From Hyphomicrobiales bacterium (GTDB taxonomy: Bacteria > Pseudomonadota > Alphaproteobacteria > Rhizobiales > Aestuariivirgaceae): DNA of 24,532 nucleotides. Both the position numbers and the translations under genes were made by a program. The stretch lies in NCBI GenBank assembly GCA_013002595.1, contig JABDJG010000129.1, positions 1 through 24,532 of the forward strand, given 5' to 3'. The notes below the pieces were generated by a model. The model saw nothing but the letters and a program-made list of their open reading frames with translations. It made no database searches and had not been told where the DNA came from. The first letter of the stretch is position 1, and each line of letters starts with the position of its first letter. This document shows, in pieces, positions 16,024 through 22,906 of this stretch.

Positions 16024-16076
16024 GACTCTTTTCAGGCCAAATCGAATCACCTAGTCTGGAGATTCGCTCAAGAGTC
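16024..16076. promoter_or_regulatory. Cluster of four GANTC (CcrM) sites
   Basis: GACTC at 16024, GAATC at 16044, GATTC at 16061 and GAGTC at 16072 fall within 53 bp. A fifth, GATTC at 16399-16403, ends two bases before the ctrA ATG. Expected density is about one per 256 bp. CcrM methylates GANTC in alphaproteobacteria, and methylation state controls a ctrA promoter in Caulobacter, so methylation-dependent control of ctrA and/or fliJ is likely. Confidence 0.65.
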
Positions 16077-16264
16077 ACTATGAACGAGCAGGCTTAAGGC
16101 AGAGTAAATTTTGCAACCTTTCAATGCACGTCAATACAAAGAATCTGCATCAGGGGCGCAACTTTCCGTCAGTTCCCGGCATTGCCGGCGATTGCCACGG
16201 GACGGTCAAGACAGGCAATCGTTACGGTAAAACATGTACATGCTTTGCGAAGTCGCTCTCTTCG

Positions 16265-16320
16265 TTAAGAAAATTAGATTTTGTTAACCTTTGCCGGGGT
16301 ATCTTAATGTTTAGAGTTAA
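16265..16320. promoter_or_regulatory. Putative CtrA half-site cluster (TTAA/TTAACC)
   Basis: TTAA occurs at 16265, 16284, 16304 and 16317; those at 16284 and 16317 are TTAACC and lie 33 bp apart. CtrA recognises TTAA-N7-TTAA; no pair here has exact N7 spacing (the closest is N9), so binding would be to half-sites or relaxed pairs. The position upstream of ctrA fits autoregulation. Confidence 0.45.
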
Positions 16321-16405
16321 CCGATTGATTTATCGGCTGTGCACCGTGCGTTTCCGGTCAACAGCATAGACCGGACCAGAATGGCCGGCCTTAGAGGGGA
16401 TTCTC

Positions 16406-17110
16406 ATGCGGGTTCTTCTTATTGAAGACGATTCAGCTACCGCCCAGAGCATCGAATTGATGCTCAAATCAGAGGGCTTCAACGTTTACACGACCGACCT
16501 GGGTGAAGAAGGCGTCGACCTGGGCAAACTATATGATTACGACATTATTCTGTTGGACTTGAACCTGCCGGATATGAGCGGCTACGAGGTACTCAAGACC
16601 CTCAGGGTCTCAAAGGTCGGAACACCAATCCTTATCCTGTCGGGGCTGGCAGGCATTGAGGACAAGGTTCGCGGCCTCGGCTTTGGCGCCGATGACTATA
16701 TGACCAAGCCATTCCACAAGGACGAACTGGTCGCCCGTATCCAGGCAATCGTACGCCGCTCCAAGGGCCATGCCCAGTCGATCATTTCGACCGGCGAGCT
16801 GCAGGTCAACCTCGACACCAAGACAGTCGAAGTGGCTGGCCAGCGCGTCCATCTGACCGGCAAGGAATATCAAATGCTCGAGCTGCTGAGCTTGAGAAAA
16901 GGCACGACGCTCACCAAGGAAATGTTCCTCAACCACCTGTATGGCGGTATGGACGAGCCGGAATTGAAGATCATCGACGTCTTCATCTGCAAGCTGCGCA
17001 AGAAACTGGCCAGCGCTGCCGGCGGCAAGAACTTCATCGAGACTGTTTGGGGACGTGGCTACGTTCTGCGCGAGATGGACAACGACAACGATGTCCGTGA
17101 GACCGCCTGA
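16406..17110 (+). CDS. ctrA: Cell-cycle response regulator CtrA
   Basis: CtrA is the master transcription factor of the alphaproteobacterial cell cycle, controlling division, motility and, in some species, replication. The 234-residue protein has a REC domain with acidic pocket D8/D9, phosphoacceptor Asp51 (I-I-L-L-D-L-N-L-P-D) and the K-P-F motif near residue 106. A winged-helix OmpR-type domain follows (L-T-G-K-E-Y-Q-M-L-E-L-L), with a recognition region I-D-V-F-I-C-K-L-R-K-K-L that is nearly invariant in CtrA. The C-terminus ends in E-T-A; in Caulobacter the terminal residues are needed for ClpXP degradation. Upstream lie GANTC and TTAA clusters; downstream a strong terminator follows within 30 bp. 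SciP and ChpT are encoded within 3 kb on either side. The identification is secure. Confidence 0.97.
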   Translation: MRVLLIEDDSATAQSIELMLKSEGFNVYTTDLGEEGVDLGKLYDYDIILLDLNLPDMSGYEVLKTLRVSKVGTPILILSGLAGIEDKVRGLGFGADDYMTKPFHKDELVARIQAIVRRSKGHAQSIISTGELQVNLDTKTVEVAGQRVHLTGKEYQMLELLSLRKGTTLTKEMFLNHLYGGMDEPELKIIDVFICKLRKKLASAAGGKNFIETVWGRGYVLREMDNDNDVRETA

Positions 17111-17135
17111 ACCACGTTAAATCGACGAGGGAAAT

Positions 17136-17169
17136 AAAACCCCGGCTCACCGAGCCGGGGTTTTTTGTT
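17136..17169 (+). terminator. Rho-independent terminator of ctrA
   Basis: A 13-bp perfect stem, AAAACCCCGGCTC / GAGCCGGGGTTTT, with a 3-nt loop (ACC) runs into TTTTTTGTTT. It is 25 bp after the ctrA stop. The A-rich left side also gives it some bidirectional character toward chpT. Confidence 0.93.
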
Positions 17170-17182
17170 TGTTGCGAAAAAC

Positions 17183-17264
17183 CGGCACCGGCCCGCTCCC
17201 CCTGCCCAACCACCCCTAGGGTATCCTTATCGGGCGGTTGGGCAGGGGGAGCGGGCCGGTGCCG
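17183..17264. repeat. Perfect 29-bp inverted repeat between ctrA and chpT
   Basis: The arm at 17183-17211 begins CGGCACCGGCCCGCTCCC and ends CCCAACC. It is the exact reverse complement of 17236-17264. After one mismatch the stem gains 3 more pairs around a loop of about 16 nt. The first 15 nt of the left arm (CGGCACCGGCCCGCT) are identical to part of the repeat at 435-453, and 12 nt match the one at 15470. It fills the convergent spacer just before the chpT stop. Transcribed from either side it would form a very stable hairpin. Confidence 0.85.
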
Positions 17265-17277
17265 TCTTCAAATCGTT

Positions 17278-17928
17278 CTATGCAGCAACAACTGAACTCT
17301 TCAGGCTCGCCGAGATGATAACATCTTCGCCGTCCTGGGAAGCGGCCAGATCAAAACCGGCATTTTGTGCCAGTCGCGTAGTGTAATAGACCTGCACCAG
17401 ACGGGCATCCAGATCACTCGCCTCGACCGAACCTTGCAGCAGCATCTGGGATTTTTCCGGCACGCTGGCCTTTTGGCCGCTCGCCCTGACCAGGAGACCG
17501 CCGTCTTCACTTGAAACGGTCACGACGCCGCCGCGCGGGATCGACGACATGCCCATCAGCATCATGTTCATGAGCAGTTTGACTTCCAGCTTGGGTCGGT
17601 TTTCGCGAGGAGCAAGCCACTTCAGTTCAACCTTTTCCGAGCCGACGAACAACATCGCCACATCACCGGCTTCGCCAAGGTCAATATGAGCGCCTGCTGA
17701 GCCGGCCGCACCGAACGCCAGGCGGCAAAACTGTAATTTGGCCGAGGCCTGCTTGGCCGATTTGCTGACGAGGTCAAAGGCAATCTTGCGCATCTCCTCG
17801 TCGTCTTCTTCTTCCAGAACTTCCAGTCCGTTGGCGATTGCACCAACCGGAGAGATGACATCATGACAGACCCGGCTACACAGCAATGCTGCCAGATCGA
17901 GATCGTCTAAGATTGGGTTTGTGGGCAT
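17278..17928 (-). CDS. chpT: Histidine phosphotransferase ChpT
   Basis: ChpT shuttles phosphate from the hybrid kinase CckA to CtrA and CpdR. The 216-residue form starts at the ATG at 17928, preceded by GGGGGA. It contains the dimerisation/phosphotransfer helix with phosphoacceptor His22 in C-S-R-V-C-H-D-V-I-S-P-V-G-A-I-A-N-G-L-E. A degenerate ATPase-like C-terminal domain follows (M-M-L-M-G-M-S-S-I-P-R-G-G-V-V-T-V), which in ChpT no longer binds ATP. An in-frame start at 18006 would add 26 residues with no family support. The gene faces ctrA tail to tail and is divergent from cysQ. With sciP and ctrA it makes this a compact cell-cycle locus. Confidence 0.92.
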   Translation of the reverse strand: MPTNPILDDLDLAALLCSRVCHDVISPVGAIANGLEVLEEEDDEEMRKIAFDLVSKSAKQASAKLQFCRLAFGAAGSAGAHIDLGEAGDVAMLFVGSEKVELKWLAPRENRPKLEVKLLMNMMLMGMSSIPRGGVVTVSSEDGGLLVRASGQKASVPEKSQMLLQGSVEASDLDARLVQVYYTTRLAQNAGFDLAASQDGEDVIISASLKSSVVAA

Positions 17929-18088
17929 AAGTCCCCCGAAGTTGCTTTTTCTTGACCACTCGCTCATCCAGTTATAGTCAACGCTTGCGGTTTTCCAAGA
18001 CGGCACATCGTTTTGTTCGCAAGCCGTTGAGGAGACTCAATAATTTTCGCCCGCACTTCGAAGTCATTATTTGCCATTGTGTAAATTA

Positions 18089-18108
18089 TTGATTCGAAAG
18101 CGAATCAA
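18089..18108. promoter_or_regulatory. Palindrome carrying two GANTC sites upstream of cysQ
   Basis: TTGATTCG-AAAG-CGAATCAA is a perfect 8-bp inverted repeat. It includes GATTC (18091-18095) and GAATC (18102-18106), both candidate CcrM sites. It lies 44 bp before the cysQ start and about 160 bp before chpT in the divergent spacer, where an operator or methylation-sensitive promoter element would be expected. Confidence 0.5.
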
Positions 18109-18152
18109 CCCGCCTGAAGCCGATGCAAAACCAACGTCCCGGAGACCACACA

Positions 18153-18956
18153 ATGGCGCCCTCTTCGTATTTGTCTGAGCTCTTGAACCTTGCGCAAGAG
18201 GCCGGTCGGGAGGTTATCCGGATATACAACACAAACCCCGATAGCCGGCAAAAGCAGGATGCATCTCCGGTGACCGATGCTGATATCGCGGCTGAAAAAA
18301 TCATCCTGGCCGGCCTTGCCCTATTGGAGCCGGACACCTCCGTGATTGCCGAAGAAGCCGTTGCTGCCGGCGCCCAGCCGGTTGCTGCCGAGCGCTTTTA
18401 TCTGGTTGATCCGCTCGATGGCACCCGCGAGTTCATCAGCCGCAATGGCGAATTCACCATCAACATCGCATTGATCGAAAACGGCCAGCCGACAGCCGGC
18501 GTTGTCTATGCGCCCGCCATCGGCCGGGTTTTCTGCGGCGCAACCGGTAGCGGCAGCTATGCAGCAGATCTCGATCCGCAGACACAAGTTGGTGCATGCA
18601 AGTGGCGCAAGATTGCAACCCGCGCCATTCCCGAAGGCGGCGCCAAAGTCGTCGCCAGTCGCTCGCACCGCGACGAACGCACCAACGCGTGGATCGAAAA
18701 CCGCAAGGTCTGCGAGATCGTGTCAGCGGGATCGTCGTTGAAATTCTGTCTTGTCGCGGCTGCAGAGGCCGATCTTTACCCTCGTTTTGGACGCACGATG
18801 GAGTGGGACACCGCTGCCGGCCATGCTGTCTTGTCGGCCGCCGGCGGCAAAGTGGTCTGTGAAGACGGAACGCCGCTGACTTATGGCAAACATCAACGCG
18901 GTTTCGACAACCCGGGCTTTATTGCAGTTGGTGATCCAGCTTGCGATCCGATCTAA
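18153..18956 (+). CDS. cysQ: 3'(2'),5'-bisphosphate nucleotidase CysQ
   Basis: CysQ is a lithium-sensitive inositol-phosphatase-fold enzyme that converts PAP to AMP (and can dephosphorylate PAPS), clearing the by-product of sulfate transfer. The 267-residue protein shows S-P-V-T-D-A-D at 38-44, the metal Glu pair E67-E68 (I-A-E-E-A), and V-D-P-L-D-G-T-R-E-F at 85-94. The second metal block is M-E-W-D-T-A-A-G-H-A near the C-terminus. I start at 18153 (GGAG 9 nt upstream); the ATG at 18123 adds ten residues without a good ribosome-binding site. An odd extra stretch (about residues 131-155) is inserted after the F-C-G-A-T-G loop. The TAA stop is also the start of a small hairpin repeat. A PAPS-using sulfotransferase is encoded 3.4 kb upstream. 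Confidence 0.92.
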   Translation: MAPSSYLSELLNLAQEAGREVIRIYNTNPDSRQKQDASPVTDADIAAEKIILAGLALLEPDTSVIAEEAVAAGAQPVAAERFYLVDPLDGTREFISRNGEFTINIALIENGQPTAGVVYAPAIGRVFCGATGSGSYAADLDPQTQVGACKWRKIATRAIPEGGAKVVASRSHRDERTNAWIENRKVCEIVSAGSSLKFCLVAAAEADLYPRFGRTMEWDTAAGHAVLSAAGGKVVCEDGTPLTYGKHQRGFDNPGFIAVGDPACDPI

Positions 18957-18971
18957 AGCGGTTTGCTTTAG
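18953..18971 (+). repeat. Hairpin overlapping the cysQ stop codon
   Basis: CTAAAGC-GGTTT-GCTTTAG is a perfect 7-bp stem with a 5-nt loop. It includes the TAA stop (18954-18956) and is followed by GGCCTTTTG. The head TAAAGCGGTTT resembles TAGAGCGGTTT at 11523, another stop-anchored instance. It could act as a weak terminator for cysQ. Confidence 0.5.
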
Positions 18972-19207
18972 GGCCTTTTGCATTCTGTTAACCCTTTGGA
19001 AGGCAAGCCGGGGTAACTATTGTGAAAGACTTGAATTTGGTCAAAAAAAAGCCGCATCAAACTGCCAAATTCCGCTGATACGAGACGGTTTCCAGGGACA
19101 ATTCTTACAGAGCAAGCAGGTTCGCCGCCGATCATGATTATTTTGGCTGCTGTCATCTGCCAGCAGTGCTGCCAAAGACAATACATTCGATATCGATAGG
19201 TAATGAC

Positions 19208-19810
19208 ATGAAGCGATTTCTGAGAACTCCAATTGCCGCAACCGCATTCGCTCTGGCAACACTGTTGCCCTTCCATGGTGCGTTGAACACGGCGGACGCG
19301 GCCAGTTCGCAGTCGTATGAAGAACAATCCACGTTCTCGACCGACGAAATCGTCGCGCAGGGCCATAACTTCTTCGGCTCCACGACCAAAGGTCTGGCGC
19401 AGGCTGTCGAAAGCGTGTTTGCCAAGGCCGGCCGGCCGCGCGGCTATATCATCGGCGAAGAGGGCGCTGCTGCGTTTGTCGGCGGCCTGCGCTACGGCGA
19501 AGGCACTCTTTATATCAAGGGCGGACCCAAGCAGAAGGTTTTCTGGCAGGGCCCCTCGGTTGGCTTCGACTTCGGCGGCAATGGTTCTCGCACGTTGGTG
19601 CTGGTCTACGACATAGATACACCACGTGACATCTTCACGCGCTTCCTTGGCGTCGAAGGCTCGGCCTATCTGGTCGGCGGCTTTGGCGTGAATTTCCAGT
19701 CCAACGAAAAAATCAAGATGGCCCCGATCCGCACCGGCGTCGGTGCACGTCTGGGGGCCAATATCGGCTATCTCAAATACACCAGCAAACCGACCTGGAA
19801 CCCGTTCTAG
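19208..19810 (+). CDS. eipA: EipA-like envelope protein (DUF1134)
   Basis: The 200-residue protein has a signal peptide (M-K-R-F-L-R, hydrophobic core, then T-A-D-A-A near residue 32). A DUF1134 domain follows, rich in Gly and beta strands: A-K-A-G-R-P-R-G-Y-I-I-G-E-E-G, G-L-R-Y-G-E-G-T-L, W-Q-G-P-S-V-G-F-D-F-G-G-N-G. In Brucella this periplasmic protein (EipA) supports envelope integrity and virulence, and its gene has been reported as a CtrA target. That makes its place 2 kb from ctrA and chpT notable. Only a single TTAACC half-site (18988-18993) lies in the 251-bp upstream spacer. The ATG at 19208 has AGG 9 nt upstream and gives the signal peptide directly. Molecular function is not established. 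Confidence 0.88.
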   Translation: MKRFLRTPIAATAFALATLLPFHGALNTADAASSQSYEEQSTFSTDEIVAQGHNFFGSTTKGLAQAVESVFAKAGRPRGYIIGEEGAAAFVGGLRYGEGTLYIKGGPKQKVFWQGPSVGFDFGGNGSRTLVLVYDIDTPRDIFTRFLGVEGSAYLVGGFGVNFQSNEKIKMAPIRTGVGARLGANIGYLKYTSKPTWNPF

Positions 19811-19867
19811 AACCTTCAGCCTTATTGAAATTGTTCTTGATCTTGATCTGGCCGTACGCAGACCGAA

Positions 19868-19891
19868 ATGCGGGCGCCAACGGGCCCGCAT
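19868..19891. other. Hairpin downstream of eipA
   Basis: ATGCGGGC and GCCCGCAT form a perfect 8-bp stem with an 8-nt loop, 57 bp after the eipA stop. No U-run follows, so it is at best a factor-assisted terminator or mRNA-stabilising structure. Confidence 0.35.
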
Positions 19892-19967
19892 GTCACTTTG
19901 GCATCTCAATTTTGCCGTCGCTTTGCGGTAGGCTACACGTTACACTCTAATTTATGTAGTGATCAGC

Positions 19968-19983
19968 CTTGCCGGTAGGCAAG
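19968..19983. other. Short hairpin upstream of the coiled-coil gene
   Basis: CTTGCC-GGTA-GGCAAG is a perfect 6-bp stem with a 4-nt loop, about 100 bp before the next start codon. The decamer GGCAAGCCGG at its right side is also present upstream of eipA near 19002. The role is unclear; it may be a 5' leader structure. Confidence 0.3.
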
Positions 19984-20080
19984 CCGGTCTTGATTTCACT
20001 TGTTGCGCAATTGCGGACTTGGCGGATTTCTTGCAGACTAGCAAACATGTTCGTGTGTTGAGGATCGACGGGGGACAGAA

Positions 20081-21274
20081 ATGTCTCAAATAGAGACCAT
20101 CATGCTGGTAACGCTCGGCTTTGTGGTCGTTGCGCTGCTCGCTCTGTTTTTCAGCAGACTGGTTTGGTCATTTGGAGTTACGCTCGGCAAACGCCGCACT
20201 GAGCGCTCGGCCCCGGCAACAATAGCCTCACTTCAGGCCGAAAGAGATCAATTGCGCGCCGAATCGGCCATGCTGTCGCGCAAGCTTGAGTTGCGCCTGG
20301 ACGACCTCAAGACCCGATTGGCTGAACAGACCGCTGAAGTCTCACGAAATCGCAATCGTATCGACCATCTGATCAAGGAAGTCGAAAAACGAAATGCGGC
20401 AATTACCGAACGTGAAGAGGAAATCAATCAGCTCAACAGACAAATTGAGCCGCTTGAAGCCGAATTGGCGACACGCACACACGCCATGCAGCAGCTGAAA
20501 GAGCAAATCCGCCAACGCGATGAAGGGCTAACCACCAGTACGTCGGGGCAAAAACAGATTGTAGCCGAGATTGCTGAACGCGATCGCGAACTGGCCAGTT
20601 TGCGTGCGCAGTTGTCTGATCGCGACACCAAGCACAAGGAAATCAGCGCCGAGGCTCAAACAGCCCAGGACCGCCTGCAGAACCAAATCAGGGAGCTGAC
20701 CGCTTTATCCAACCAGATCGAGCTGCAGCGGGCTGATATGTCGGCGCAATACGACGAAATCACCAAACTCAAGTCGGATACGGAGATATCCAGCCCGGAA
20801 TTGGACGACGGTTTGCCCGTTGGCAAGCCCGCAACGTCAAAAAAGACAAAATCCACCTCTAAAAGCGCCAAACGGGGCACTTCGAAGTCCATCAAGGTTT
20901 CTGTGCGCAACGGATCCGCGTCGCCAACGGCTGCAGAAGGCGCCGAAGTCAGCCGAAACAATGATAACGTTGACGATAAGGTCAAGGTATTCGAAAGCAA
21001 GGGCCAGGCCCTGGAGCAACAAATCCGCGATGCGGAGCGCGAAACCGACCAGCTTCAGGACGAACTCAAGAAACTGGACCAGGTTTGGGCTGAAAAGATA
21101 GCCGCCCTCAACGAGGTGGCGCCACAGACCTTGGACAAACGCTCAAAATCAGAATCCGACGAGCCTGCCGCCGAACAGGACGAACAACCCGCCCAAGATG
21201 GCCGCAGCAGGCACAATGTCATCTCGTTGGCAGCCAGGATACGCGCCCTGCAGGACAAAAGCGCGGAAAACTGA
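20081..21274 (+). CDS. Membrane-anchored coiled-coil protein, unrecognised
   Basis: I do not recognise a named family. The 397-residue protein begins with a single transmembrane helix (about residues 7-29, L-V-T-L-G-F-V-V-V-A-L-L-A-L-F-F). A basic juxtamembrane stretch follows (G-K-R-R-T-E-R). Then about 200 residues of Glu/Gln/Arg/Leu-rich heptads predict a long coiled coil. A Lys/Ser/Thr-rich low-complexity linker (about 247-275, rich in K-S-T-S-K) comes next, then a second shorter coiled coil at about 305-345 and a polar tail. Topology suggests a cytoplasmic rod tethered to the inner membrane, as in scaffold or cell-division-associated proteins, but that is inference. GGGGGA lies before the ATG. 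It ends 123 bp before the glutamate-synthase-like gene on the same strand. Confidence 0.75.
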   Translation: MSQIETIMLVTLGFVVVALLALFFSRLVWSFGVTLGKRRTERSAPATIASLQAERDQLRAESAMLSRKLELRLDDLKTRLAEQTAEVSRNRNRIDHLIKEVEKRNAAITEREEEINQLNRQIEPLEAELATRTHAMQQLKEQIRQRDEGLTTSTSGQKQIVAEIAERDRELASLRAQLSDRDTKHKEISAEAQTAQDRLQNQIRELTALSNQIELQRADMSAQYDEITKLKSDTEISSPELDDGLPVGKPATSKKTKSTSKSAKRGTSKSIKVSVRNGSASPTAAEGAEVSRNNDNVDDKVKVFESKGQALEQQIRDAERETDQLQDELKKLDQVWAEKIAALNEVAPQTLDKRSKSESDEPAAEQDEQPAQDGRSRHNVISLAARIRALQDKSAEN

Positions 21275-21397
21275 CCGCAAGAGCGCGATCGATCCTGATT
21301 TAGCGAAAATCGCAACACTGTTATTATCTGTGCCTGTCAATTGCCCGATCTTTGCGTATGATTGCCGGCACATTCAACAACACTGCCGAGGCTATAG

Positions 21398-22906
21398 ATG
21401 GGCGCATTTTCCCAGTTCACGATGCAGAGCATGGATTATCTGGCCACTTTGTTTGTCTTCATGATCGGTCTTGCTGTTGTGACATGCATCGTCCTGTTTA
21501 TCATCGACATTAGCCAAACTCACGACGCCGTACGCCGGAATTACCCGGTAATCGGCCGTTTTCGCTACCTGTTTTCCACGCTTGGCGAGTTTTTCCGGCA
21601 GTATTTCTTTGCCATGGACCGCGAGGAAATGCCATTCAACCGGGCTGAACGCGAATGGGTCTACAAATCGTCCGAAGGCGTTGACAATACCGTCGCATTC
21701 GGCTCGACCCGCAATCTCACCCCGGTCGGCACCCCGATTTTCGTGAACTGCCCGTTCCCGCCACTCGATGAGGAAACCGGGATGGCGCCACCTGTCGTTA
21801 TCGGCCCCCACTGCCCGGCTCCCTATGAAGCCCAGTCGATCATCAATATTTCCGCCATGAGCTTCGGTGCCCTGTCTGTTCCGGCCGTCAAGGCGCTGTC
21901 GAAAGGCGCCAAACTGGCCAATTGCTGGTACAACACCGGCGAAGGCGGCCTCGCGCCCTACCATCTCAGCGGCGGCTGCGACATCGTCTTTCAGATCGGC
22001 ACGGCCAAATACGGCGTCCGCGATGCCAATGGCAATCTGTGCGAGGACAAACTGCGTGAGGTGGCGGCCCACGATGAGGTCAAGATGTTCGAGATCAAGC
22101 TCAGCCAGGGTGCGAAACCGGGCAAGGGCGGCATCTTGCCAGCCGAGAAAGTCACCAAGGAAATAGCTGAAATCCGGGGAATACCGGCCCACAAGGCGTC
22201 GATTTCACCGAATCGCCACCCCGAGGTCGACAGCGTCACGGATCTTATCGACATGGTGGTCAAAGTTCGTGAAGTCGTTGGCAAACCGGTCGGCATCAAA
22301 GTCGTCATCGGGGCTTACGGCTGGCTTGAGGATTTGTGCAGGGAAATCAAGCGTCGCGGCCCCAAGTGCGCGCCTGACTTCATAACCATCGATGCGGGCG
22401 ATGGCGGCACCGGTGCTGCGCCGATGCCCTTGATGGACAATGTCGGCCTGACCTTGCGAGAAGCCTTGCCGATGGTGATCGATATCCTGGAGCGTGAAGG
22501 ATTGCGCGACCGCATCAAGGTCATTTGCTCAGGCAAGCTCATTACACCTGCAGAGGTCGCCTGGGCCTATTGCGCCGGCACCGATTTCGTGTCCTCGGCC
22601 CGTGGGTTCATGTTTGCTCTGGGCTGCATTCAGTCCCTGAAATGCAACAAAAACACCTGCCCAACCGGCATCACTACCCACGATCGCCGACTGCAGCGAG
22701 GCCTTGATCCGGCAGACAAGGCAGTTCGAGTCAAGAATTTCGTCGGCAAGATCCGCTATGGTGTCGGCATCATCGCTCACTCGTGCGGCGTACGCGACCC
22801 CAGGGCCCTGAAGCGGTACCATGTGCGCATCGTCCAGCACGATGGCCGTTCGGTGCCCCTGGACCAGCTCTACCCGCCCGCAAAGACCAGGCGGAAAGCT
22901 GCGTGA
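21398..22906 (+). CDS. Membrane-anchored FMN-binding glutamate-synthase-like protein
   Basis: The 502-residue protein matches the central FMN/Fe-S domain of the glutamate synthase large subunit. It has I-S-A-M-S-F-G-A-L-S, an N-T-G-E-G-G-L strand, K-P-G-K-G-G-I-L-P and I-T-I-D-A-G-D-G-G-T-G-A-A-P. The 3Fe-4S ligands are C410-x5-C416-x4-C421 (C-N-K-N-T-C-P-T-G), the exact GltB spacing. There is no amidotransferase domain, so it cannot use glutamine like canonical GltB. A transmembrane helix (about 15-37) is followed by R-R-N-Y-P-V-I-G-R-F-R-Y-L, typical of the stand-alone bacterial family. The reaction and electron donor of these short forms are unknown. CGAGG sits 7 nt before the ATG. Its TGA opens a diverged copy of the stop-anchored repeat. 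Confidence 0.88.
   Translation: MGAFSQFTMQSMDYLATLFVFMIGLAVVTCIVLFIIDISQTHDAVRRNYPVIGRFRYLFSTLGEFFRQYFFAMDREEMPFNRAEREWVYKSSEGVDNTVAFGSTRNLTPVGTPIFVNCPFPPLDEETGMAPPVVIGPHCPAPYEAQSIINISAMSFGALSVPAVKALSKGAKLANCWYNTGEGGLAPYHLSGGCDIVFQIGTAKYGVRDANGNLCEDKLREVAAHDEVKMFEIKLSQGAKPGKGGILPAEKVTKEIAEIRGIPAHKASISPNRHPEVDSVTDLIDMVVKVREVVGKPVGIKVVIGAYGWLEDLCREIKRRGPKCAPDFITIDAGDGGTGAAPMPLMDNVGLTLREALPMVIDILEREGLRDRIKVICSGKLITPAEVAWAYCAGTDFVSSARGFMFALGCIQSLKCNKNTCPTGITTHDRRLQRGLDPADKAVRVKNFVGKIRYGVGIIAHSCGVRDPRALKRYHVRIVQHDGRSVPLDQLYPPAKTRRKAA

Larger units (their letters stand above)
15912..16405. promoter_or_regulatory. fliJ-ctrA divergent regulatory region
   Basis: The 494-bp spacer has no credible gene; an 81-codon frame at 16124-16369 resembles nothing and crosses the promoter motifs. 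Its left part holds four GANTC methylation sites (16024-16076), and its right part, about 90-140 bp before ctrA, holds four TTAA half-sites. It is AT-rich around 16260-16330, as expected for promoters. Two or more ctrA promoters, as in other alphaproteobacteria, are plausible, but I could not fix a -35/-10 pair. Confidence 0.65.

Noticed and set aside
16124..16369. An 81-codon frame before ctrA
   Set aside because: It covers the AT-rich promoter area with the TTAA sites, lacks a ribosome-binding site and has no family signal.
18968..19909. A 313-codon minus-strand frame opposite eipA
   Set aside because: It runs antisense to the DUF1134 gene and through both of its spacers, has no ribosome-binding site, and shows no recognisable domain.
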